Shown: in pieces, positions 12,028 to 21,393 of the stretch
Layout: every line of letters starts with the position of its first letter
How positions within the stretch are numbered: the stretch's first letter is position 1
Assembly: GCA_015039365.1 (NCBI GenBank)
Contig: WION01000103.1
Span: forward strand, 1-64,000
Direction of reading: 5' to 3'
DNA length: 64,000 bases
Origin: Amanita rubescens
Lineage: Eukaryota > Basidiomycota > Agaricomycetes > Agaricales > Amanitaceae
Made by a program: the position numbers and the translations under genes
Notes under the pieces: model-generated
Seen by the model: the letters and a program-made list of their open reading frames with translations, nothing else
The model's database searches: none
What the model was told of the DNA's origin: nothing

Positions 12028-12640
12028 TCAGATAATTTGATGCGCTAGTCCGGTAGTGGAGGTGGATCTCGCATTCGGTTTTAGATAAGAAACAGAGGCA
12101 GAATCCACGCATATATCCATTTCCTGGTAGAGACTACTCGCTTGATGTACAAGATCATGTGCACCAGTTGAATTCACAAGTCGAGTTTGAGAAAAAAGGG
12201 AGTTGCGACGCACGAGCTCCAAGAGTTGTTGAACAGACCAGTCGAATTTATAAGAAAGGAACCTTCAAAAATTGAGAGCGTTGATTTTTTATGCTCGATA
12301 GTTCTGCAAGATGAGAGGTATGGAGGAGGATGTCTTGCAGCTGCATCGGCGCACGTTGAATAACTTTCTGGCGTGAGCGGGTCGATAAGAAGCTATTGAA
12401 GGAATAGTCAACACAAATGGCAACCTGGCTTTGGTAGGACCCACTGGACTCTTCGTCCGCGCTTAAAGCAACTTCATAATCTACCCGAGTGCGCGCCCTG
12501 GACGATGCAGGTCGGTCGTAGAAAGCTTGGTTGTGAGAGGCGAGCTACAACGGTATCAGTATGTCTACCATCTGGTACCAACATTGAAGGAAAACTTACA
12601 ACACATGAACGTAGCTTCACGGTGCTTCAAACGCTTTCCC
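12028..12640 (-). pseudogene. unknown minus-strand gene remnant, copy 1
   Basis: On the minus strand a splice-like junction near 12550-12600 opens onto LASHNQAFYDRPASSRARTR and a long frame, followed in another frame by QTRLVNSTGAHDLVHQASS. A related segment occurs at about 20805-21160 (LASQSHAFND and IRLVNPTGVPDHMHRAN), again on the minus strand. Conservation at the protein level in the same orientation suggests a former coding gene, now interrupted. I do not recognise the family. The LINE-derived element inserted just beyond it. Confidence 0.4.
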
Positions 12641-12647
12641 GAGTCTC

Positions 12648-12661
12648 GACTCCCTCTTACC
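12648..12661. repeat. target-site duplication, left copy
   Basis: GACTCCCTCTTACC, perfectly repeated at 14916-14929 immediately after the poly(A) tail of the element. Confidence 0.9.
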
Positions 12662-12703
12662 ATCGCATCTTGATCTGATACCACCACCTTCTTCTTTTGG
12701 AAC

Positions 12704-14095
12704 ATGGCCCGTCGTCCTCCAGGACAATCTCGCGGCAGCCGTGGTCGGTCTCTCCCTCCTCCCCTTTCCTGGTCGGGACGTGGTTCTCGAACTTCGTCTC
12801 AGTCCGATTCCCTAGATGCCCACCTCGCTATGGACACAAGGGGGGATGACCCCCCCCCGACACAGCATTCGTCCAGAGCGGGCTCCGTCCGCTCTGGTGA
12901 CTTCCCTGATGCCCCAGACCAGTACATCCACCTCATTGAGGCTTGTGCTGACTTTCGCACTGCAATAGACGGCGTCCGCGCTGGCCTTCTCCCTAAAGAT
13001 GCTATTCAAGCGCTCTCTCTTGTTATGGAACCCTTTGCCCTAGCCTTTGGTTTGGAAGCCTTTGTGCTTAGAGGGGGTAAGGATTACATAGTCGGGCCCT
13101 TTGGGGTTATGGAATCCGGTCGGGTCGCGAGGCCCCCGGCGCCTGCCCCTATCCCAACGCCTGCTCCGTTGGAACCGCCTCCACCCACGAGGATGGAGAC
13201 CCCTGTGCCTCCTGGTGCCGAGGGTCCTACCACCATACGCATTAACAAGAAGCGGCTTCTCGGCCGCCCTCCCCCCCCGCCTCCTGCCAGGCGTTCGTAT
13301 GCCAGTGTTGCAGGCAAAGGCCCTCCCTCTGCCCTGCCGTCGCCCCCTCCTCTTGGTCCCTCGAAGCAAACCGCCAATATCAAGTCCTGCACTCGTCAAG
13401 GGACCAAGGCTTCGGCTTTGGTTCTCCGCTTCCTCCCCAGTCCCGTTGGGTCTGTGGTTCCCCCTCTTTCAGATGTTCAAAGAGTCCTTGCTGGCTCTTC
13501 CCCCCCGCCTGTTCATGTAGGCTATACCTTGCGTGGCGATCTCCTGGTGCGTTTCCCCCAGGCGATTGGCCCTCAACTCAAGAAGGAGGTCATATCCCTC
13601 CTCTCCACTTTGCATGCAGGGGGCGTTCAGCTCCTAAGCCGGGACACCACGTCCCTCATCAAATTTATGCACGTCCCGACCCACCGCCTCGCTGGAGGTG
13701 CGGCCACATCCAACTGGCTCCATGCCACGGTCTCCGCTCACCCCCGCTGGAAAGGGGTACACTTCGTACAGCAAGCCCACTTCGTCATCCCCTCGGGCAA
13801 GACGATTGGTCACACTGCCACTGTCGTGGTTGAAGTCGCCGATGACCGCGCATCCTCTGTCGCGCGTCGCCTCCTCCAGACGGATGTCCACTTCGATGGC
13901 ATCCCCTGTCGTGCCCGTCCTTGGGTCTTGCGCAAGGCCTCTCGTCAGTGTGGCATCTGCCTTCGGTGGGGCCACACTTCTCATGTCTGTTCGTCGCGCT
14001 GTAACGAGCCGATTCCGGCTACGTTGGAACCGATCTCCAAAACCTTCCGAAGCTCCCCGAAGCACTCCGAGCCTATGCTCGATCCTGGAGGATGA
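12704..14095 (+). CDS. LINE ORF1 gag-like protein
   Basis: 463-codon intronless frame. The N-terminus is Arg/Ser/Pro-rich (ARRPPGQSRGSRGRS), followed by a helical stretch, a Pro-rich linker (PPPPPPARRSYASVAGKG) and a central domain with alternating hydrophobics. A CCHC knuckle lies near the end (CGICLRWGHTSHVC, C-x2-C-x4-H-x4-C). Such proteins bind RNA and chaperone LINE RNA. The frame ends soon after the knuckle, and a second knuckle-bearing frame follows at 14416 in another phase, so the original ORF1 C-terminus is probably disrupted by the 320-bp stretch between them. Confidence 0.8.
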   Translation: MARRPPGQSRGSRGRSLPPPLSWSGRGSRTSSQSDSLDAHLAMDTRGDDPPPTQHSSRAGSVRSGDFPDAPDQYIHLIEACADFRTAIDGVRAGLLPKDAIQALSLVMEPFALAFGLEAFVLRGGKDYIVGPFGVMESGRVARPPAPAPIPTPAPLEPPPPTRMETPVPPGAEGPTTIRINKKRLLGRPPPPPPARRSYASVAGKGPPSALPSPPPLGPSKQTANIKSCTRQGTKASALVLRFLPSPVGSVVPPLSDVQRVLAGSSPPPVHVGYTLRGDLLVRFPQAIGPQLKKEVISLLSTLHAGGVQLLSRDTTSLIKFMHVPTHRLAGGAATSNWLHATVSAHPRWKGVHFVQQAHFVIPSGKTIGHTATVVVEVADDRASSVARRLLQTDVHFDGIPCRARPWVLRKASRQCGICLRWGHTSHVCSSRCNEPIPATLEPISKTFRSSPKHSEPMLDPGG

Positions 14096-14415
14096 TCGTT
14101 TGTGTTCGGACGCATGCACAGGCCTCGGACTCGGTGCAGGATTCATCACATGGTCACCTCGTGCCTCCGTAGTATATATACCATTGTGTACGTAGTTGTA
14201 GTTAGCGAATTATCACCCCATTACTGCTCCGAGTTCGATTCCTTTCGTTCCCTTCGTTCCTCGGTGCTTCGGACACCTTCCACTCGTTCACCTTCGTCTT
14301 CGGCACCCTCTCTGCACCCGAGGCACCCCCAGGACTGACCTCCGAAGCCCCTTTGGCCGAACGCACTTCCGCATCGGCCTTCTTCTGATCGTTTCAGCGC
14401 CTCCCTTGGTGCGCC

Positions 14416-14688
14416 ATGTGCGCGAACTGTCACAGTACCACCGTCCATGAGCAAGCGGTCCAGAAGGACTCCGCTCTACAAGTCATCAAATGCATCAATT
14501 GCCGTGGGCAACACCCCGCTATCTCGCGGGACTGCCCCTTCTTCACGTCTAGGTTTGACGACAAAGCGCTTGCAATCCTGCAGGCTAAACGGTTGAAGCA
14601 AGTCCGCCAGACGCGCGATCAACGTCACGAAAACAAGCACGCCGCCCGGTTCGCTGCTCGCTACGACGGCCTCGAGTCTTATCAATAG
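14416..14688 (+). pseudogene. detached C-terminal part of LINE ORF1
   Basis: 90-codon frame with CANC and then CINCRGQHPAISRDC, a gag-type C-x2-C-x3-H-x6-C knuckle, followed by PFFTSRFDDKALAILQAKR and a basic tail. In related mushroom LINEs such knuckles lie in series at the end of ORF1. Here they are in a different frame from 12704-14095 and separated by 320 bp, so they would be translated only by re-initiation or splicing. Confidence 0.6.
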
Positions 14689-14894
14689 GCCCCTTCACTT
14701 TCAAGGATCATTGCTCCATCCCCTGTGACGACACATTTGGGGTTGGACTAATGGGCCACCATATGCGGCACTATGCCGATGACGTGTTTAGTATAAGCGT
14801 TTAGTCTTACGGGTTCTTTTTCCTCGCTCTAGTAGTGTTGGCTTTTTTCCCAGTGTACCTCCGTAGTGTATGTGGCAATACATTCGTTCTATTC

Positions 14895-14915
14895 AAAAAA
14901 AAAAAAAAAAAAAAA
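14895..14915 (+). repeat. poly(A) tail of the LINE-derived element
   Basis: 21 uninterrupted A residues directly preceding the right target-site duplication. Confidence 0.9.
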
Positions 14916-14929
14916 GACTCCCTCTTACC
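14916..14929. repeat. target-site duplication, right copy
   Basis: Perfect copy of 12648-12661. Confidence 0.9.
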
Positions 14930-15480
14930 CTCTCCCCGCCTACCTGGCACATGTAAACCCATCCCTGGTCTTCAAGCACCGATGCATCTGCAGACCCGGA
15001 AATTTCATGTTGAATTGCCGTACGAGGATATCTGTAACTTAGTAATAGAAATTGCTGGCATTCTCTCCGGGCGGAGTATGAATGAGTGACTCGTCGATGC
15101 TGTAGCCGAGCTCGTGACTTAATCGCGTAAATTTTTGAAATGGGACGCTCTACGTCATAAATAGCCACAGAGCTACCTCTTTCTTCAGTTCTTGCCATCC
15201 AACGCGATCAGTTTCCTCTACCCGAGTCATTGCAGAAACACAATGTACACACCAGGATTATTACCGCGTACTCAAACATTATCGAGTGCGCATATTCCAC
15301 GTCGGATACTCATGCATCGTGGTTTCGCCTAAATCTGAAGTAGGAAGGATTCGGTAGCCTTGCCTGTGTAATGCCTGAACATTATCTGACATCCTTGCCG
15401 ATGCGCACCTTGACTTGGAAATTGGTCGGTCATAATCAGTTCGTTCGCCTGGCGTTTATCCAACTGCGGCATGACTTTGG
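14930..15480 (+). other. spacer and putative promoter of GK2
   Basis: No gene recognised. It carries the sequence displaced by the LINE insertion and the upstream region of GK2. The T-rich minus-strand frame here is a shadow of the poly(A) tail. Confidence 0.4.
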
Positions 15481-15504
15481 GCGCTAAACGTTCTTCTCAC
15501 CACC
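15481..15504 (+). promoter_or_regulatory. conserved start-proximal element of GK2
   Basis: GCGCTAAACGTTCTTCTCAC followed by CACC, 5 bases before the ATG. Nearly the same as at GK3 and GK4, and recognisable at GK1. Confidence 0.55.
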
Positions 15505-15508
15505 TGTC

Positions 15509-18500
15509 ATGGATGCCCCTCAGGCATCCACGTCCTCTCCCTCTGCCATCGAGAGAACCCTTATACCTACGACAGATGAGATTGCGGAGGAATGTCCAAG
15601 GTCACGTCAATCAAGCCACAGATGATATCCAGCTGAATATAAATACAGGTCTCGGATCCTTATCGTTGGACGTGTAAGTCTTGTTGCCGTTCCGCCTGCG
15701 TGTTTAATTCATGGACCTCTACCCTTTCGTAGTCAGGTGTCGGGAAGTCGTCGCTTATCAAAGCTATATTCAAGGTTGATCTGGCGGTATACTGGCATCT
15801 GTCACGATTACTCTTCAGCAGCTCAATGGCACTTACTAGGATGGCCGACATTTTGGGGCTGGCTCGGCCAATATTAGCGAAGGAATTACGTCGCCTCACA
15901 ACAAACACCTCATCATACACGACTCAGAATGTTATGAGCCAGGAGACGAACAAAAATTCCGTGTTTTGGAGGAATTTATCGCGGAGCGAAGTCTGAAGGA
16001 ATCCATTGCCGAGAGACTCCATGCGATTTGGTGGGCTCATGATAATGCGAATCAATCATTCAATTCATATTATTCGACAGGTTGTGCATTGCTGCGCCTT
16101 GCGTTGGTGACCCAATATTCCAAACATGGGATGAGAGGATTTTTAGTTCAAATCAACGCAAAGGCAACTCTCCGAGATTCTTATATACACTAGTTTTGGC
16201 TGATCGTGATAACAGTACCGATAATCGTCGTGTACACAAAATTTGACATTTTCATACAGAACAATTTGCCCGAAGGAAAGGACAGCACAATGAGGCCTAA
16301 TTGTAGTTTGGCGTCTGCAGAGAGGCGTTTCAATGAGAAATACGACGAATTGTTCCGGGAATCCACGAGGAACATTGGGGGTGAGATACCATACACTGTT
16401 GTGACAGGTAGGTTCGCAATTTAGGTTGCTTCGCTCGCTTTGATGTGTGCATGTAGATTCAATGCAACTAACCTTGCAGCGACTGGTCGAATTGACGATG
16501 AAAAATATAAAAGCCGAGTCTCCGAGCATATCGAGTGGTCCTGCGCTCGGTATGAAGCATTACTTTAACGGGGAACCTGAGAATAATTCATCAGTTGACA
16601 GGACCATTCGAAGATGTCTTGGATCCAACGCAGATTACTTTTGCTACGGCGCAGCGTATTGATACGTCAGGTAAGATTGACGCATCAATAAAGTAAGTTT
16701 CTATCAGGAAGTGGGATAGGACTGGCGTCTTACTATTTTTATAGAGTCGGGAAAAAGAGTAAATTGAGCCCACAGTTTGTTTTCAATCCCCTCACTTCGA
16801 TTTCCAGAGTATTGGAGAGCGATAGCATCTGGGATACACTTTCTCAATTTTAGCCTTAAAAAGTGCTTAGATGTGATACACAAAGACCTTGTTTCTATAT
16901 GGAATATCCGGGACATGGACGAGGTGCGCGCAAAGGAGTGTCTTGAATATGCTATTCATCACGACTTGATAGTTCCTTCTCGGTGATGCATTCTCTCGCC
17001 AGATGCTGGTTTTCGCGGGTGATCTCATTCATCAGGACCAGGGGAATGACAGCGCACTGTAAGTGAATATAGCACGTTGGTAGGCATTTACACAATTGAC
17101 GACTGTTGCAAGGCAAGGCAAGGCAACGATGGCAGCGGCAGCAGGGGGACCAACTTCGAATCTGTGGGCCAGCGGTATTTTCAAGAGATGGTGAGCATAT
17201 ACCGGCTCTTTATCACAGCACATGTTAACATCTGAACAGGCCCGAACACGTCCGTTGTATGATGGGCTATGTAGTGGACCTCACGCTTATCCTACAAGCC
17301 GTGTTCCTAGTTTCTCTTCAAGATTATTCCAAAGGCAAAGTTACACCGGATCTCATAAACGAAGTCATCTACGAGTTTCATTTGTCGGACAAGAAAAAAC
17401 GCATTCATGACGCAATACGGGATTTTCCGAAGCCCTCGCTTTCCAAGGGTGATGTAGTGGATAAAATCGAGTCATTAATAAAGGAAAACGAGGTGTGAAA
17501 TTTCTATTTCCGCCTGAGCTCGTGACTAATCGTGTCTTCGACAATAAAACATTACAGATGACGAAGAATGACACAAAATTTGACCAAAATAGATCTACAC
17601 TTCCATCATTGCTTAGAATACTTAAGTTCGAGGTGGGGACTGCTGAAGTATCGCCGCGCCGTCACTGACAACTACTAGCAAAGCGCTAATGGCCTGATAG
17701 TAAATCAGATGATCCTTGATCTTACGTGCAAACTGTTCAATTCACCGGACTACGACACGATTGTCGCTGAAATGAGGGATCCTTTTGATGGCGAGTTATT
17801 GATTGATTTCAACCTTCTTGTACGTATCACCTTTATCCCTTGTTTTACCTCCTTACCTATTCCATAGTTACTCCAAACCAACAGCCTATTAGATTCTGGC
17901 AATGAAGATGGCAACCGTAAAGCCAGGACGTTGATGCTCAATCTGCTAAAGAAGGCAAACGTTATACCCAAATCTCTTTTTATCGCGGACATCAAGATTG
18001 ATATAGAACAAGGCATGATCAATATCGGAGGTTTTGGGCGTGTATTCCTAGGCAAATACAAAGGAGAGTTAGTCGCACTAAAGTTACTGGGAAAAGGCCT
18101 TAAAGACGTTAGTATTGCGCTTTTCCCTCCTCACCATACTGATTCTTTGTAAGGGCAAGTTCAGTCAAGAACTCGTTCTGGAAGTCCTAGCGCGGCGATC
18201 GCTCTCACACCCTTTTGTTCTCCCCTTACTCGGAATATTCATAGATAGGTCCCTGCCATATTTTGTGTCGCCGCACATGAAAATTTCATTAACTGAATGG
18301 CGAAAGACACATACACCAACCGTACCTGAGATAAATAGGCTGGTGAGACTTCAGCGATTGCCACGAGAGTTTGATGGTTCTATCATTGATCAGGTACAGG
18401 AGGTGGCCGCGGGCGTTCGGTACTTTCACGAAGAAGGAATTGTGCATGGAGATTTGCGCGGAGTGCGTATTTTAATATTGTATCTCAACCATAAATTCAT

Positions 18501-20440
18501 GTATTGGCCCACTAGGAAAATGTCCTCCTCGATGCTGAACACCACTGCCGAATTGCCGCTGATGTTGGTTTATCCCAACAAGATAACGCCATTGTTACGC
18601 TATCCGCCGAAGCTGTTTTGTTCAATTTTGCAGCGCCAGAACTGTTTGTCAACCTCGAAAATCGTGAAGCTCGGGTTGGAAGTAAGACGACGCAGACGGA
18701 CGTGTATGCTTTTGGTTGTCTTTACTATTCAGTGTGTTCCATGCGTTCCTCGACATATTAATCCACTTAAAATCGATTTGCGCAGATATTCTTTAATACC
18801 GTTCCTTTTGAGGGGGAAAATGAATATCAGATCATGCAGCTTGTTTCGGCTGGAAAACGGCCGGATCGATTACAAAACCCGAAGATCGCAGAAGGTCCAT
18901 GGAATCTCATCTTGAAATGCTGGAAAGCCCATCCTTCTGAACGTCCGTCAATGGAACGAATCGTAATGATACTGCTAAAATTTACTCCCCTTCTATCATT
19001 ACTTGCGATCCTCAAAGAGGTATACATTCCTAGGGTGTTGATGTACCGTTACTGACAACTACTAGTCAACGCCATTCGGCGGCGCGATGGTTAACAAGGG
19101 TACTCTTCGTCTCATGTGCGAATTATTCGAGCCATGCGAAGCTAAAATTACTGGGCCCGGACTGAAGAAATCTGAAGACGTTGAGCTGATACTTGACTCT
19201 CTTCTCCATGTATGTACAACTTTGCATGGCTCGTTCCTTTATCCTCAGTATTTTCTTTCCCCTAGCTGCTTCGCAACCGTAGCCTGACGAACCTGGGCAT
19301 CCGAGATGCTAACCGGAAAGCCAGGAGGCTGATGTTCAAAATAATATCCGAAACACATGTCGTACCAAAATCTCTATTTATCAATAACGTCAGAACTTTG
19401 ACACATCTTGGCACGATCGGTGCGGGTGGCTTTGGTCGTGTTTTCAGAGGCGAACACGAAGGACGGCAGGTAGCAGTGAAAGTGGTGGATAAGGGTCATA
19501 AGGATGTTCGTGCATTGCCAATTGTTTTCTCTCAGAAATACTAATCAATCTGGTAAGAATACGCTCATTAAAGCCATCCGCCGGGAAGCCTTGACATGGC
19601 GATCGCTCTCTCACCGCTTTATTCTTCCCCTGCTGGGAATATACGAGGAGAAATTACAGCTATCCCTGGTTTCACCACTCATGGAAAATGGAACATTAGC
19701 CAAGTGGAGAGAACAGTGTACGCCAGACATAGCCAAGGTCCATAGGGCGGTAAGATGACAGGAATGGTCACAGCAATAAAACAGATGCACTAACACCTCT
19801 CAGATGCTGGAGGTAGCTGAAGGTGTTCAGCACCTTCACTCGGAAGGCGTTGTTCACGGTGATTTACACGGAGTGCGTACTTGAATATCGAACTTTCCTA
19901 TTGAGTTCACGCTATTGCCTACAAGGGAAATGTTCTCCTCGATTCCGAATTTCACTGCAAAATTACTGATTTTGGATTAACACGACATGCTGAAGCCGCT
20001 TTTTCACGATCTACCAAAACGTTTTTGGCCAATTTTGCTGCGCCTGAATTATTTGGTTTGTGCATCAAGTGTAGTAATCCTGATTGCGGTGGTTACCATG
20101 AGGGCCACGGGGAGCATCATATAGGAAAAACAACGGAGACGGATGTCTATGCGTTCGGTTGCCTCTATTATGCTGTACGTTTGATGTGCTCCCGAATAGC
20201 TCGTTGGAGTTTACTGAGCAGCTACCTGCGCAGATATTCTTTAATACTGTACCGTTTCTTGACAAGAGCGATTTGCAGATTCTGGGCCTTGTCACGAAAG
20301 GAGCGCGTCCAGAGCGATTAAACAGTCCAAGAATCGACGACAAAACGTGGAATCTTATCACCAGTTGTTGGATAGGCAATCCTTCTGAACGCCTAACAAT
20401 GGATGTAATCGTAAAGAAAATGAAGTTGTTGTTCTCATAG
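15509..20440 (+). CDS. GK2: GTPase - kinase-like - kinase protein
   Basis: Start MDAPQASTSS. Exon 2 encodes SRILIVGR and exon 3 an intact P-loop SGVGKSSLIKA (about 15735-15765). G3 is DSEC (15921-15932), where the invariant Gly is Cys. G4 is TKFD. The helical region reads FATAQRID...KIDASIK, YWRAIASGIHFL and CMMGYVVDLTLILQ. Two kinase units follow. An extra intron in the helical region (ending GTTGACAG near 16608) restores frame. The intron before VPIIVV is GC-AG (16164-16215). The whole chain can be read without an indel. Plausible role: nucleotide-controlled kinase in signalling. The Cys in G3 may impair GTP-dependent switching. Large size and tandem kinases make mis-splitting by automated prediction likely. 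Confidence 0.75.
17683..19019 (+). other. GK2 kinase unit 1 (DVG variant)
   Basis: Glycine loop INIGGFGRVFLG, VALKLL lysine, GIVHGDLRG and ENVLLDAEHHCRIAADVGLS: DFG is DVG (18561-18569). The Asp and Gly remain. The Cys insert is replaced by a shorter stretch (FVNLENREARVGSKT). Catalysis is possible but uncertain. It ends in FTPLLSLLAILKE and splices in frame at 19019/19066 into unit 2. Confidence 0.75.
19066..20440 (+). other. GK2 kinase unit 2, intact motifs
   Basis: Linker MVNKGTLRLMCELFEP, glycine loop IGAGGFGRVFRG, VAVKVV lysine, RREALTWRSL, GVVHGDLHG and KITDFGLTRH. The Cys insert CIKCSNPDCGGY (20061-20096) has the fourth Cys changed to Tyr but is followed by His residues. Terminal unit (VKKMKLLFS stop). 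Confidence 0.8.
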
Positions 20441-21365
20441 GATACCCAGCGACTTGACATCTCCTATGGACTTGTAGGGAATGTAGCGGATCATGCATCA
20501 TGTGTATATATATATATTCATTCCCCTAATTATTCAGATTGACGCGGTCGTTCAACTGCTCCCAACCATCAATATCCAGGTTTATCGTTTATCTCAAGCG
20601 CTAACCTTATTCTCATCTCACAGCGCTGGTTTCCCTCAAGCCTCGAAGCCATCTATTGAGTCGTTCCTCGACACCGTAACACTTCATCGATTAAGGGTGG
20701 TCGACGCCTACTTGCTGCCACCCGTAATTACTGTGATCGTCAAGTCCACGCCTTCGGGTAACCCAATGATGGCCTACTTTCCCTTCGTGAGCGCCAGCGC
20801 GGGACGTGGATGCCATTGAGCTCGTGTATGAGATACGGAGGCATATATATGCATTTCTTCTTCGAAACCATTCGCTCGGTGCATATGATCAGGTACACCT
20901 GTTGGATTTACAAGCCGAATTTGAGGAGGAAAGGGGGCAGAACCCAGATTCGGGTACTAAGATTCACTCGGCTTTTCGCCTGCGCTCACTCGAAAGCAAC
21001 CAGATATTGACGGGGCAGATAGGTCGTTAAAAGCATGGCTTTGAGAGGCAAGCTGTGTCGATGTCAGCATGTCTAGTCACACTAGTATCATCTGATATCA
21101 AGAAGAAAAGCTTACCGACATTGCTTTAGTGGCCGTTTCCGACGCCTTTCGCCTGGTCTTCAAGCAGATGCATCAACTGTCACAGATCCGCGTCGAGGAC
21201 AGTTCGTAAGAAGATAAGTAGGGGATGGCAGGTATCATGTTACTTGTTTGAGTTGACGGCATAATCAATTTCCCTTAGTATCTGTGGCAGCGTACATGAG
21301 CTCGCCCGGTTCTTCTTACTATTAGGGCCGCTTACGTGTTCTGAATGCTGGACAACGCTGCTCGA
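20441..21365 (+). other. spacer with relic sequence
   Basis: No intact gene. A TATA-like AT repeat lies at about 20506-20519 with no gene placed to use it. The minus strand at about 20805-21160 carries the second copy of the unknown remnant, listed separately. Confidence 0.4.
20805..21160 (-). pseudogene. unknown minus-strand gene remnant, copy 2
   Basis: Related to 12028-12640 in DNA and in the implied peptides (LASQSHAFND; IRLVNPTGVPDH). It also keeps a GTAAG donor and a CAG acceptor on the minus strand near 21045-21115. The middle of copy 1 is missing and stops interrupt the frame. Family unknown. Confidence 0.4.
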
Positions 21366-21390
21366 GCGCTAAAAGTTCTTCTCACCACCC
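21366..21390 (+). promoter_or_regulatory. conserved start-proximal element of GK3
   Basis: GCGCTAAAAGTTCTTCTCAC followed by CACCC, just before the ATG at 21394. Confidence 0.55.
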
Positions 21391-21393
21391 AAC

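Larger units (their letters stand above)
12662..14915 (+). mobile_element. LINE-derived, ORF1-only non-LTR retroelement
   Basis: About 2.25 kb between perfect 14-bp duplications, ending in 21 A. This is the signature of target-primed reverse transcription. It encodes a gag-like ORF1 with CCHC knuckles but no endonuclease or reverse transcriptase. After the last zinc-knuckle frame come about 200 bp of 3' UTR and the tail, so ORF2 is wholly missing. The duplications look complete, so this is probably a non-autonomous copy moved by a relative's machinery, not a 5' truncation. GC content and codon use (C-rich third positions) differ sharply from the flanks. Confidence 0.85.

Noticed and set aside
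13040..13399. Gly/Arg-rich minus-strand frames inside the LINE
   Set aside because: They are shadows of the GC-rich, Pro-rich part of ORF1. The sense frame has the zinc knuckle and spans the whole region.
14893..15198. Minus-strand frame ending in a run of Phe
   Set aside because: The Phe run is the reverse complement of the LINE poly(A) tail. No other coding sign.
16555..16615. Apparent frameshift in the GK2 helical region
   Set aside because: A 52-bp intron with GTATGA donor and GTTGACAG end removes it and restores GPFEDVLDPTQITFATAQR.
20506..20519. TATA-like AT repeat as a promoter
   Set aside because: No gene begins within a plausible distance on either strand; probably simple sequence.
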